64,000 nt of DNA from Oscillospiraceae bacterium (GCA_015068235.1 SVKY01000005.1:1-64000); one strand, 5' to 3'; shown: positions 51,547 to 59,491, counted from the first letter of the stretch. Notes: generated by a model not told the origin, from the sequence alone. Made by a program: numbers and translations.

Positions 51547-52275
51547 TTAAGTACGATAGGCAAATTCCTCATTTGCCAAAGTAATCACATCGCCATCATG
51601 GAGCAAATACTCCTGCATCGGTGTTACTCTCTTGCGGTTAAGGGAGGTTCCGTTCGCTGCGTTCATATCGACAAGATATGCCAAGCCGTCACGCAGAATG
51701 ATCTTTGCATGGACACGGCTGATGGAATTATTATCGGTGATACGATAATGGACGCCGTTAGCAGAACGACCGATCAAAAACTCACCGGTATTGACCTCGA
51801 TCTCCTCGCCCGTACGAGTGCGGATCAGCGTAACCTTCTCTACAATCGCAGAGAGGAGCTCGGTTGCATCATCAGGAGGCATCAAAACGGTAGTATCATC
51901 AAACTTGGGAACCGGAGTAACGGGAACAGCTCTGGCTTCTTCCATCGCAACGGACGAAAATCCACCAACACCTGCAACCGGAGCCTGAGGCTCAGCAGAG
52001 AAATTAACTCTTGCACCAAAGGGCTTTTCTTCCTTCACAGGCTCGATCACCGGTGCGGAGAACTGCTCGAAGTGCGGCGGCTGCTGTGGTGGGATCCCAA
52101 CCTGGACCGCATTCGGTCCAGGTTGGAAAGCCATATTTCTGTTCTGCGATGCATTGTGACCCTTCTTGCTGGAAGAAGTGCACAGCATGATCGTAGCTAC
52201 GATCGCCATGATCACCGCTGCGGCTGCGACCACAATTAAAATGATAGAGATGGCATCAAATTGAATAGACCCCAT
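51547..52275 (-). CDS. Membrane-anchored FHA-domain protein
   Basis: 242 residues. One N-terminal membrane segment (8-31, AISIILIVVAAAAVIMAIVATIML), a Pro-rich linker (about 50-120), the Thr motifs FDDTTVL and DATELL (about 126-141), and an intact FHA domain (about 155-235: FLIGRSANGVHYRI, SISRVHAKI, NAANGTSLN). The S-R-V-H and N-G-T signatures needed for phosphothreonine reading are kept. The FHA is cytoplasmic. Its FHA closely resembles that of the next gene upstream (same SISRVHAK and NAANGT), so they are probably paralogues. Confidence 0.93.
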   Translation of the reverse strand: MGSIQFDAISIILIVVAAAAVIMAIVATIMLCTSSSKKGHNASQNRNMAFQPGPNAVQVGIPPQQPPHFEQFSAPVIEPVKEEKPFGARVNFSAEPQAPVAGVGGFSSVAMEEARAVPVTPVPKFDDTTVLMPPDDATELLSAIVEKVTLIRTRTGEEIEVNTGEFLIGRSANGVHYRITDNNSISRVHAKIILRDGLAYLVDMNAANGTSLNRKRVTPMQEYLLHDGDVITLANEEFAYRT

Positions 52276-52309
52276 TGTATCACCCTCGCATTAAATAGTA
52301 ATTTCGGAA

Positions 52310-53986
52310 TTAAGCCTTGAAGAGGAAGCTCTCGTCGGCGAGCATGATCTTGTCGCCGTCCTTCAGAGCCATTTCCTGATGAGCACTTGCCTTAGAGCCG
52401 TTCAGGAAGGTGCCGTTTGCAGCGTTGAGGTCGACCAGGTAGGTAACACCGTTACGAACGACGAACTTTGCATGGACACGGCTGATGGAGGTGTTGTCGC
52501 TGACGCAGTAGTTGACGCGCTTGCGCTCTCTACCGATGACGAACTCTTCAGCATTGATTGCGATCTTCTCGCTGGAGCGGACACGCATCAAGCTGCCGCC
52601 GTTGACGTTCTTGGAAAGCAGGGTGGTCTCGCCAGCGCTCTGCGTGAGCAGAGAGGTCTCGCCTGCATCGGGGTTGACCGGCATGGTAGCCGGACGGCTC
52701 TGCGGTACAGTCTCCATTCTGCCGGGTGCGAAGCCGGTGTTCGGAGCGCCAACCGGGCGCTGAGCCTGGTTCATGGGAGCACGGGGAGCCTGTGCGGGCT
52801 TAGCGTTCTTCTTCTTGCCGGAGGAAACAACGATCACAACGATAATGATGATGATCAGGATCGCTGCGCCTGCTGCGATAGCAATGATGAGGACAGTGTT
52901 GGAGCCCTCAGCCTCTTCCAATGCGTCCATTGCATCTTCCAGATCTGCAAGAGCTGCATCGATCTTGCCCTGGTCATTGCTGTTCTTTGCCTCATATGCT
53001 GCGTCCAAAGCGTCGGACAGTGCAGCATAGGATTCCTCGGTGTAGCTGTCAGCGGAGACTTCCTCTGCATCCTCGATCGCTGCGATCAGAGCAGAAGCAT
53101 CAGCCTCTACTGCGGGCTCAGTCGGCTCAGTGGTATCGTCACCAGTCGGGGTAGTAGTCTCAGGCACGGGATCGATATCGGGGTTGTAGACGATGCCCAG
53201 TGCATCACAGATCTCGAGGACCTGATCGACGGTAATTGCATAGAAATAGTCATCAGCAATGATCTCGCCGGTAGCGCCCTGGCAGATGCCGATAACAGCG
53301 CCGTTCTTGTCAACGAGGGGACCGCCGGAGTTGCCGCCGGTGATCTTTGCACTGGTCTGAACATAGTCAGTGCTCTCGCCGGAGTAGAGGTTCTCGCCGG
53401 TCATCAGCTTGTTGACCTGACCGGTGGTGATGGTAACGTCAGCGGAGGTGTAAGTATTGAGGACCTGCGTATCAGCAGCCTGTGCGGGGAAGCCGATTGC
53501 AAAAACGGTCTCGGTCTGCTCAACGCTGCCTTCGCAACGACGAACCTGCAGTGCCTCACGATCCTTCAGATCGCTCTGGAGTCTGAGGATCGCAAAATCC
53601 ATCTCGGTACTCTTCTTGATGATCTCTGCATCAAGCATAACGTCACGGGTGATGGTAACGGTGTAGGAAATGCGGTCAAGGGCACGCTCGGGGGTTACGC
53701 CCAATTCCTCAGCGACCGCCAAAAGGGTGTCCTGCGGCACCTCTACGCAATGTGCGCAGGTGACGATGGTGTTGCTGTTGATGAGGAAGCAGGAGCCGAT
53801 CATAATACGGTGCTGCTGATTACCGTCATCAGTGTAAACGACGTTGAACTGCAGAACGCCCTTGGAAGCATCCTTGACAGCCTGGTTTTCGCCCTCGGCA
53901 AATGCCATCGTTGCCATCATGCCAAGAAGCATAATGATCACGAGCAGGCAGCTCAAAGAACGAAACATTTTGTTTGTCTTCTTCAT
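52310..53986 (-). CDS. Signal peptide / trypsin-like protease / transmembrane / FHA fusion protein
   Basis: 558 residues. Signal peptide (1-30), then a trypsin-like (S1/HtrA-type) protease domain with the triad His79 (VTCAHCV), Asp130 (MDFAILRL) and Ser220 (GGNSGGPL). A three-helix FIVAR-like region follows (about 293-360), a membrane helix (about 364-388), and a cytoplasmic part with GETSLL (Thr444) and GETTLL (Thr454) and an intact FHA (about 480-548, GRERKRVNY, SISRVHAKF, NAANGTFLN). Thus the protease is outside and the phosphothreonine reader inside. Start by GAGGAGAAAC; it has its own promoter. Confidence 0.94.
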   Translation of the reverse strand: MKKTNKMFRSLSCLLVIIMLLGMMATMAFAEGENQAVKDASKGVLQFNVVYTDDGNQQHRIMIGSCFLINSNTIVTCAHCVEVPQDTLLAVAEELGVTPERALDRISYTVTITRDVMLDAEIIKKSTEMDFAILRLQSDLKDREALQVRRCEGSVEQTETVFAIGFPAQAADTQVLNTYTSADVTITTGQVNKLMTGENLYSGESTDYVQTSAKITGGNSGGPLVDKNGAVIGICQGATGEIIADDYFYAITVDQVLEICDALGIVYNPDIDPVPETTTPTGDDTTEPTEPAVEADASALIAAIEDAEEVSADSYTEESYAALSDALDAAYEAKNSNDQGKIDAALADLEDAMDALEEAEGSNTVLIIAIAAGAAILIIIIIVVIVVSSGKKKNAKPAQAPRAPMNQAQRPVGAPNTGFAPGRMETVPQSRPATMPVNPDAGETSLLTQSAGETTLLSKNVNGGSLMRVRSSEKIAINAEEFVIGRERKRVNYCVSDNTSISRVHAKFVVRNGVTYLVDLNAANGTFLNGSKASAHQEMALKDGDKIMLADESFLFKA

Positions 53987-54018
53987 TTTTGTTTCTCCTC
54001 TTAATAAATTTTTGAAGG

Positions 54019-54097
54019 ATCATTCTGTGCAATTGCATAGAATTGCACATCATAACCTATTCTAATAGATTTTAACATATTCTTCACAAATAGTCAA
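54019..54097 (-). promoter_or_regulatory. Promoter and inverted repeat before the protease-FHA gene
   Basis: On the minus strand TTGACT (54097-54092), 17 bases, TAAAAT (54074-54069). Downstream in the leader is GTGCAATT-N6-AATTGCAC at about 54027-54048, a perfect inverted repeat that may be an operator. A second short palindrome GGACAAATGTCC is at 54109-54120. Confidence 0.65.
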
Positions 54098-54119
54098 TAG
54101 TCACCACGGACAAATGTCC

Positions 54120-54413
54120 TTATTTTTCGCTCTTATTTTCCTTGTTAACATAAAATGTCTCTAATTTGTCAATAAACGTCTTTCTCTCCTCATCCTCATA
54201 GCCACGGAAGAAGACGTCCTTAATATCTTCATGGTTAAACATCACATAGCTCTTGCCGCCCAAATTCCCTTCAGGATACAAAACGCCGATGTAATCATAT
54301 TCTTTTTTATTTTCCTTATTTGTCTGACGGATGCCGTAGATCATCAATCTTTTCTTCGCTTCACGAAGAATCACCACCGAACCGATCGGCAAAAGCTCCT
54401 TAAAATTTGTCAT
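54120..54413 (-). CDS. DUF4176-family protein (type VII secretion associated)
   Basis: 97 residues, soluble. The family pattern is clear: LLPIGSVVILREAKKRLMIYGIRQ, then DYIGVLYPEGNLGG and FNHEDIKDVFFRGYEDEE. DUF4176 proteins occur in type VIIb secretion loci of Firmicutes, often beside LXG-type effectors. Here the gene directly follows the 374-residue putative effector, so a chaperone, adaptor or protective role is possible. GAGG lies 9 bases before the ATG. Confidence 0.87.
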   Translation of the reverse strand: MTNFKELLPIGSVVILREAKKRLMIYGIRQTNKENKKEYDYIGVLYPEGNLGGKSYVMFNHEDIKDVFFRGYEDEERKTFIDKLETFYVNKENKSEK

Positions 54414-54447
54414 ATTCTAAAACCTCATTATATTATATAATACTCGA

Positions 54448-55572
54448 TTACCAAAGACTGAAGCCGTGACCGCCGCCACCGCCTCTGGCGCGATCTCTTC
54501 CGAAGCCGTTAAACATATCTCCGAAAAAATCTCCCGCATCGTCGAGTCTGTCTCCTAACCATTCGGCACCGTCGCTGATGCCTTCGGAAATCGTTGCACC
54601 GATGCTTGCGGCTTGATCTCCGATCCATTCCACGCCGTTCATAACACCGTCGGCAATGGCTTCCGTTGCGCTCACGCCGAAGATCTGTTCAGATACCCAA
54701 TCCAGTCCCCATGTGACCGCAACCGTTCCGGCACCGACCAGGATCGCCGGTGCACTTCCGCAGGCTGCAACCAGGGTAGCCGTTACAAGCATTCCCGCAC
54801 CTGCATCGATGACGATATCCGCACCTGTTTCGATGATGAATTCACCAACTGCACGTCCCAGATCGATCTCACCGGACCGCAACTCCTGCCAATTGTCATA
54901 TGCTGCGCCAATGCCGGCGGTAATCACGCCTGCCCACTGTGCAGCGACACCCAAATTCGATGCAAGACCATCGCTGCCATCGAAAATATAGCCATCGATC
55001 TCGCTGCCCAAAAGCTGTGAGAACAGATTGCCGTTAGGATCAAAATTATCCGGCAGCGAATTGGCAAAGCCGAACAGCTCATCGAACCAGTTTGCTCCGC
55101 CGTTTTCCACGATGGTCGCAATCCCTTCACCGATCCCCAGTGCGCTTTCGATCATGGACGGGACGCTCACCCACAAAGGATCATTTGAATTGAAGAAATC
55201 GGCAATACCTGTCATGGCTTCTCCAAAAATACCGGCACCGCCCAAGAAATCCCACCAATTGTGCTCCGAGCTTTCCCCGCTCACTTCTGACGGAATCTCC
55301 TCGCCTCGGATGCGAAGCTCAGTATCCCGGTACATTCTTGCCACATTGACTGCCGTATCCTTCAGCAGGGTCATGCGCTGCTGCAGAGCTGTCATGCGGG
55401 TGCACAGGGCTTCCAGCTGGTCATCATAATTGGTCTGCAGCTTAATTTGCAATGACAGACTGCGCTTCGCACTTCTGACCGTGCGGTTGCTTTGCTCCAG
55501 GAGATTGCCACATCGCCCAAACTCATTGCCGCAGTTTTCAATTTCCTGCCAAGTCGCTTTAATATATGTCAT
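54448..55572 (-). CDS. Putative type VII secreted effector with WXG/LXG-like N-terminus and glycine-zipper domain
   Basis: 374 residues. The N-terminal about 95 residues are helical like an ESX/LXG targeting domain (TYIKATWQEIENCGNEFGRCGNLLEQ, LQTNYDDQLEALCTRMTALQQRM). The rest has alternating glycine and hydrophobic stretches (about 190-330; VAAQWAGVITAGIGAAY, IDAGAGMLVTATLVAACGSAPAILVGAG) that could insert into a membrane, and an end rich in Gly (RARGGGGGHGFSLW). No signal peptide and no known enzyme motif. It sits just behind the WXG100 genes, with a good AGGGAG site. Effector status is inference. Confidence 0.7.
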   Translation of the reverse strand: MTYIKATWQEIENCGNEFGRCGNLLEQSNRTVRSAKRSLSLQIKLQTNYDDQLEALCTRMTALQQRMTLLKDTAVNVARMYRDTELRIRGEEIPSEVSGESSEHNWWDFLGGAGIFGEAMTGIADFFNSNDPLWVSVPSMIESALGIGEGIATIVENGGANWFDELFGFANSLPDNFDPNGNLFSQLLGSEIDGYIFDGSDGLASNLGVAAQWAGVITAGIGAAYDNWQELRSGEIDLGRAVGEFIIETGADIVIDAGAGMLVTATLVAACGSAPAILVGAGTVAVTWGLDWVSEQIFGVSATEAIADGVMNGVEWIGDQAASIGATISEGISDGAEWLGDRLDDAGDFFGDMFNGFGRDRARGGGGGHGFSLW

Positions 55573-55645
55573 GTAGTGATCTCCCTTTCCGAAGATTCAG
55601 GTAGAGGCAAGCCCCTACCTGAATCATTCGATATGCCGTTCTGAA

Positions 55646-55960
55646 TTATACGATAACGTCAGACGAGAGGGTAGAAATCAGATCGCTGACGGAGGTGTTT
55701 GCGTCGATGTAACGCCGTGCCATCTCGTTGAGGTCGTTGACATGCTCCTGGATCATTGCGTTGAGCTTTTCGATGTCGTCCTCAAGGCCTCTTGCCTTGG
55801 CGATGTATGCGGTTGCTTCTTCACTCTCATAAATGCCGGAGAGGTTGGTCATCTTCTGCAGGTTCTCAGCTGTAATGCTTCTGACCTGGTTGCCGATTGT
55901 GCTGAATTCGTCTGCGGTGGTCATCAGCTGTTCCGGTGCTACTTTCAGTGTTAATTCCAT
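55646..55960 (-). CDS. WXG100-family protein
   Basis: 104 residues, two helices around a turn. The usual Trp-x-Gly is LSGIYESEEATAYI, so Trp is lost. N-terminal helix KVAPEQLMTTADEFSTIGNQV is typical. It ends in LSSDVIV, the same seven residues as the protein encoded at 56681-57058. Probably exported by the EssC machine as a helical dimer. Start by AAGGAG. Confidence 0.87.
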   Translation of the reverse strand: MELTLKVAPEQLMTTADEFSTIGNQVRSITAENLQKMTNLSGIYESEEATAYIAKARGLEDDIEKLNAMIQEHVNDLNEMARRYIDANTSVSDLISTLSSDVIV

Positions 55961-56028
55961 GATTATATCTCCTTACAATTAAATTATTCAGAATGTGGAT
56001 ATGTTCTCTAAAACGTCCGCTGCAACGA

Positions 56029-56325
56029 TCAGACCGTTGTGGAAGCGGTGCTCTGGTTCTGCTGCTCAGCCAGCTCGATACGGCTTGCGATCTCCGTCAT
56101 AACGAATGCGTATCTTGCGATGCAGTTGAAGAAGTTGTCCATCTGGATCTTGTTTCTCTGGAATGCAGCGTGGAATGCGTTGGCTGCATCACCTTCGTAC
56201 ATTGCTCTCAGTGCAAGCTCCTTGTCCTCCAGGGCTGCCACCTGAGTTTTGAACTGCTCATTCAGATTTGCGATTTCCTCTGCTCTGGCGCGCAGTTGTG
56301 CGCTCGATACCATCATAGTTGCCAT
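56029..56325 (-). CDS. WXG100-family protein
   Basis: 98 residues, helix-turn-helix. The turn reads LRAMYEGDAANAFHAAFQRN, the pattern of WEGDAADAF with Met-Tyr in place of Trp. The first helix is SSAQLRARAEEIANLNEQFKTQ. Ser/Thr-rich end. Start by TTGGAGG. Confidence 0.92.
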   Translation of the reverse strand: MATMMVSSAQLRARAEEIANLNEQFKTQVAALEDKELALRAMYEGDAANAFHAAFQRNKIQMDNFFNCIARYAFVMTEIASRIELAEQQNQSTASTTV

Positions 56326-56367
56326 GTTATTTCCTCCAAAAATTAATATTTTTTATTGTTTCACAAA

Positions 56368-56667
56368 TCAATGATCTGTGTTTTGCGCAATTTGTTGTGC
56401 CATCAGCTCGGCTTCACGCATTCTCGCGCTGCGTGCTCTGATATTTCCTGCCACGGTGTCTAAGTCTCTCGAGGTATTTCTCAGTGCGCTCTGTAATTCT
56501 CTGCACTTGCTGAAATAAAGATCCGCACTTGCTCCCTGCCAGTAAACTGACAGCTCCTCGATGATCATCTCGATCTGACTGTCCGCCAGCCGAAGGATGT
56601 CTTCCGCGGCTTCTTCCACACGGCCTGCCTGCCGCATGGCGCCGTAGTAATCAAACTGTATCAGCAT
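56368..56667 (-). CDS. WXG100-family protein
   Basis: 99 residues. The turn SVYWQGASADLYFSK keeps the canonical W-x-G. The first helix DYYGAMRQAGRVEEAAEDILRLADSQIEMIIEEL and a long Arg-rich second helix flank it. Stop of the preceding gene is 13 bases upstream, start by AGGAGG. Likely a secreted partner of one of the neighbours. Confidence 0.92.
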   Translation of the reverse strand: MLIQFDYYGAMRQAGRVEEAAEDILRLADSQIEMIIEELSVYWQGASADLYFSKCRELQSALRNTSRDLDTVAGNIRARSARMREAELMAQQIAQNTDH

Positions 56668-56680
56668 GTTTCATGCCTCC

Positions 56681-57058
56681 TTATACGATCACATCGCTGG
56701 AAAGACCCTGCACGTCGCCGCTGATCTGACCTGCCGTAGTGATATACTTCTGAGCGATCTGTTGCAGATTTTCCGCATGCTTGCGGAACTTAAGAAGCAT
56801 CTGTTCCAACGCCTCGATCTTCTCACGCAGCCGCCGAACCGTCTGCTCACAGGCTTCGCTGTCCCACAAGTCGGGGAAGCGGTTATTGTAATCACGAAGC
56901 TCCTCACATCTGCCCTGCATAACGCCGATGCGCTCAAGTGCATCCCCAGCAGCCTCCTCAAGTGCCTCGTATGTGACCGTCACCTCAACGGCACCGCCGC
57001 CGAAGATCGATGTAATTGAATTAAAAATGTCAGCCGGAAAGAAATCAGGTAAATTCAT
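56681..57058 (-). CDS. WXG100-like protein with N-terminal extension
   Basis: 125 residues. An extra about 25 residues (PDFFPADIFNSITSIFGGGAVEV) precede a WXG100-like hairpin whose turn is FPDLWDSEACEQTVRRL (W-D-S). It ends GLSSDVIV, the tail shared with the gene at 55646. GGAGG for its ATG lies on the stop of the preceding gene (1 base gap), so translation is coupled. Confidence 0.85.
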   Translation of the reverse strand: MNLPDFFPADIFNSITSIFGGGAVEVTVTYEALEEAAGDALERIGVMQGRCEELRDYNNRFPDLWDSEACEQTVRRLREKIEALEQMLLKFRKHAENLQQIAQKYITTAGQISGDVQGLSSDVIV

Positions 57059-57059
57059 C

Positions 57060-57374
57060 TTAACCTCCGATCCGGATCGCCTGGATCACATCGTAAACTT
57101 CTCTTTCGCAGCTCGAATAGTCCGAGCAAGCATCCCGAATTTCTTCGGTGATCTCCATCATATCCTCCCAAATGTCCAGCGCCGTTTCAAAGTCTCTTGA
57201 AAATGCTGCAGTGAACGTGTCATGAGAAGGACCGGTCCAACGTGCGTTCAGCGCTTCCATGCTGGATCTCATCCGTATCATATCCTGCTGCATATTCGAA
57301 AGCACGCTTTCTATGGAGACGGCATTGGTTTGCGTTGGTTCAATGTGTACTTCAAATCCGTTTTGTATTGCCAT
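57060..57374 (-). CDS. WXG100-family protein
   Basis: 104 residues. The turn ALNARWTGPSHDTFTAAF is a canonical W-x-G. A preceding helix SIESVLSNMQQDMIRMRSSME and a second helix with acidic residues (WEDMMEITEEIRDACSDYSSCE) are visible; YSSCE fits the export pattern Y-x-x-x-[D/E] of type VII substrates. Start by GAGAGGTG. Confidence 0.92.
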   Translation of the reverse strand: MAIQNGFEVHIEPTQTNAVSIESVLSNMQQDMIRMRSSMEALNARWTGPSHDTFTAAFSRDFETALDIWEDMMEITEEIRDACSDYSSCEREVYDVIQAIRIGG

Positions 57375-57387
57375 TTTTATTCACCTC

Positions 57388-57738
57388 TCAGATCAACTGT
57401 ATCCCCTGAAACACCTCTGGCTGTAAAACGGAAAACCATGCAAGCCTCGGTGAAAATCGGGGACGTGGCTGCGACCTTGTCGTGTTCCTCTCTTCGCATC
57501 GGGAATAGGTCTCAGCGCAATGCTGCAATGCCTGTCTCAGCGCCGTAATCAGCTCCTGCGTCGTCTGCAAACGCCGCTTAAGCGCTCTGAGCTGCTGTCT
57601 CATCGGATCGAGCGGATTCATCTCTTCCAAAGCAACGATCGCCATCTGAAGCTCGTCTTGCGTGTGGCGCAGGCGGTGGAGTACCATGTGCATTTGATCA
57701 GACTTTTCAAGCATCGCTCTCGGGATCGCCTTGATCAT
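57388..57738 (-). CDS. Helical ESX-like small protein, first gene after the LytTR operator
   Basis: 116 residues. Two long helices (MLEKSDQMHMVLHRLRHTQDELQMAIVALEEM and MRQQLRALKRRLQTTQELITALRQALQHCAETYSRCE) joined by a short NPLDP turn, without W-x-G. YSRCE near residue 80 fits Y-x-x-x-[D/E]. The last 30 residues are Arg/Pro-rich and non-helical. Start by AAGGGAG. It leads a tightly spaced run of five further WXG100-type genes. Confidence 0.78.
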   Translation of the reverse strand: MIKAIPRAMLEKSDQMHMVLHRLRHTQDELQMAIVALEEMNPLDPMRQQLRALKRRLQTTQELITALRQALQHCAETYSRCEERNTTRSQPRPRFSPRLAWFSVLQPEVFQGIQLI

Positions 57739-57767
57739 TTGTTTATCACTCCCTTGTCTGTAACTGC

Positions 57768-57836
57768 ATTATATCATATCTTTCAGCGCTGTGTTAAAAA
57801 ACCGACGAACGGCATCTTTTTCATGACGAACGACAT
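57768..57836 (-). promoter_or_regulatory. LytTR-type operator and activator-dependent promoter of the WXG100 operon
   Basis: Two direct repeats on the minus strand, ATGTCGTTCGTC (57836-57825) and ATGCCGTTCGTC (57815-57804), are 21 bases apart. This agrees with LytTR/AgrA sites: a 9-base half-site containing C-G-T-T-N-G-T, repeated with a 12-base spacer. TATAAT is at 57773-57768, 31 bases after the proximal half-site, and the -35 is poor, as in activated promoters. Inverted arms CGCTGTGT (57787-57794) and ACACAGCG (57860-57867) flank the proximal side. Confidence 0.78.
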
Positions 57837-57879
57837 TTTTTTGCGTATTTGGGCGCTTGACACAGCGTTTTTGCTACCG

Positions 57880-58128
57880 TCAGACCATGATCAAACGGCT
57901 GCCGCTGGCAGTTCCTGTGCCGGAAAGCGTACTGTCGGGCGGATAGATCTGTCTCGTATCCCGATTGCACAAAAGCAGCTTGTTGGCGCTTTCCAATCTC
58001 GGCCAGCGTTCTTTTTGACAGATAATCTCTGCGATCTCCTCCAAAAGCATTCTGACCTCTACCGTTTCGTCCAAGCTGAAGTCATAAGTCTTTTGCAGCA
58101 GCGGAACGTAAATCTCAACCATAATCAT
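57880..58128 (-). CDS. YukD/EsaB-family ubiquitin-like protein
   Basis: 82 residues. The ubiquitin-like pattern MVEIYVPLLQKTYDFSLDETVEVRMLLEEIAEII is followed by LLLCNRDTRQIYPPDSTLSGTGTASGSRLIMV. YukD/EsaB is a small cytosolic factor of type VIIb secretion. It starts inside the stop of the preceding gene (ATGA); a second ATG two codons later would also fit. It is the last gene before the LytTR-type promoter. Confidence 0.92.
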   Translation of the reverse strand: MIMVEIYVPLLQKTYDFSLDETVEVRMLLEEIAEIICQKERWPRLESANKLLLCNRDTRQIYPPDSTLSGTGTASGSRLIMV

Positions 58129-58766
58129 AATTCTTTTCCCCCTATTTGCCCAACGATCCAGCGGTAAAATTCCTGCACACGGTAGGCATTAACGGACATT
58201 TCGCCGTCGGCGTGAAACGCCTGTACCTTTCCCAACTGCGTTTGTACGATCAAAGCTCGGGCAATTTGGCATTGTTCTGTGATGGAATAAATATCTGCCT
58301 GCAAGCGCAGATTCGTTTCCTCGGGTATGACATCAAAATGAAGCTGTGAAAAATCAAACTCATATTCCTGCATTGCCTGCAAATCCTCCATAGGACAAAG
58401 CTGCAAGCAAAGCTCGCTCAAAGGCTGCGAATACAGCTTATACTCCATCGGTCGTTCGGCAATCATCTCAACTACAGTGCATTCGTCCCCTGCAAGATAG
58501 CAGCACAGGTAAGCCTCCTCGGGCGAGCGCAGAACGATCGCTCGGTCGGCATCCACAATCACCTGAATCAGGCGTTTGATCTCCGGCTCACAACAAAAGC
58601 CGTTGTCAGTCTGTGTTAAAAAGCCTCTTTGATGCAGCCGAAACACATTTTGAATCACATCTTCTCTTTGCAGCGTCGTCTCCTGCTCCTCAAGCGAGAA
58701 AAAATGCTGCGCGCCAAGCAAGCCTGCAAGCGTTTTCAGCTCGCCCATCGTTAAGATATAGTTCAC
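58125..58766 (-). CDS. Unknown 213-residue protein between LytTR regulator and YukD
   Basis: Soluble, acidic, Cys-rich (several CC and LCL). The first about 60 residues look like a winged helix (LTMGELKTLAGLLGAQHF, EDVIQNVFRLHQRGFLTQTDNGF). The rest is mixed alpha/beta with a C-terminal AFHADGEMSVNAYRVQEFYRWIVGQI. The overall plan (winged helix, then alpha/beta, helical end) is that of a possible EspG-like chaperone, but sequence similarity is not evident to me. GTG start overlaps the TGA of the LytTR gene, and its own TGA overlaps the YukD start, so all three are translationally linked. Confidence 0.78.
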   Translation of the reverse strand: MNYILTMGELKTLAGLLGAQHFFSLEEQETTLQREDVIQNVFRLHQRGFLTQTDNGFCCEPEIKRLIQVIVDADRAIVLRSPEEAYLCCYLAGDECTVVEMIAERPMEYKLYSQPLSELCLQLCPMEDLQAMQEYEFDFSQLHFDVIPEETNLRLQADIYSITEQCQIARALIVQTQLGKVQAFHADGEMSVNAYRVQEFYRWIVGQIGGKEL

Positions 58767-59485
58767 TTGAGCGCCTCCTTTACATTGGCTTTCCAGCTTC
58801 TTGAGATCGGGATTTGAACTCTCTCGCCGTCTAAATAGATCAAATTCTGCGCCATAGAGACCTGCTCCACGGCATGTCGGTTGATCACAAAGCTCTTATG
58901 ACAGCGGATAAAATCCGGTGGAAGCTGTTCCATCAAATGCTCCAGGGTGTCATAAAAATCGATCTCGACATTTTTCGTGCACAAAAACAGTTTTTTATTT
59001 CTCGACTCAAAATACAGAATATCCTTCAGCAAAATGCGGTGCGACGTGCCATGGGAATTGACAGAAAACGAAGCACCTGCCAGCGCACTTTCGCTCTGGC
59101 TGCTTTGCACCATGCGGATGAGCTCGGAGAACAAGGGCTGCGCCTGCTCCAAGGTCACAGGTCTGACGAGCACGCCCGATGGCATGATCGTCGGACGGAT
59201 ATACATCATCGGTGACATGCTCGCACTGACCAGCAGAAGCAGCTGCGTATCTTTCAAAAATGCACGCAGCTCCTCTGCAGCAGAAATGCTTTTTGTCGTT
59301 TCGATATCCACACAGCAGATCAAGGGCTGCAAGCCTTCTTGCATCGCCTGTCGGACATCTGCCATACTTTTCACCTGGCGAATGTCCCACTCCTCGGCGC
59401 ACGTTCTCATTGCCGTCTGATGGAAGGATTGCCTCAGAAGTCTCTCATCTTGTCGATTGTAGGTATAAACCACAAAGGCATTCAA
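58763..59485 (-). CDS. LytTR-family transcriptional regulator
   Basis: 240 residues. The N-terminal about 125 residues have a degenerate receiver-like fold (FVVYTYNRQDERLLRQSF; CCVDIETTKSISAAEEL). The C-terminal LytTR domain (about 140-238) is clear: DILYFESRNKKLFLCT, FIRCHKSFVINRHAVEQV, IPISRSWKANVKEAL. LytTR proteins activate transcription from paired direct repeats. TTG start with GGAGGTGACAGAAG, which overlaps the end of essC. No histidine kinase is near, so activation may be by other means. A matching operator lies at 57804-57836. Confidence 0.94.
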   Translation of the reverse strand: MNAFVVYTYNRQDERLLRQSFHQTAMRTCAEEWDIRQVKSMADVRQAMQEGLQPLICCVDIETTKSISAAEELRAFLKDTQLLLLVSASMSPMMYIRPTIMPSGVLVRPVTLEQAQPLFSELIRMVQSSQSESALAGASFSVNSHGTSHRILLKDILYFESRNKKLFLCTKNVEIDFYDTLEHLMEQLPPDFIRCHKSFVINRHAVEQVSMAQNLIYLDGERVQIPISRSWKANVKEALK

Positions 59486-59491
59486 CTTCTG

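Noticed and set aside
52379..54004. 541-codon plus-strand frame opposite the protease-FHA gene
   Set aside because: Antisense shadow; the minus strand has signal peptide, catalytic triad and FHA signatures.
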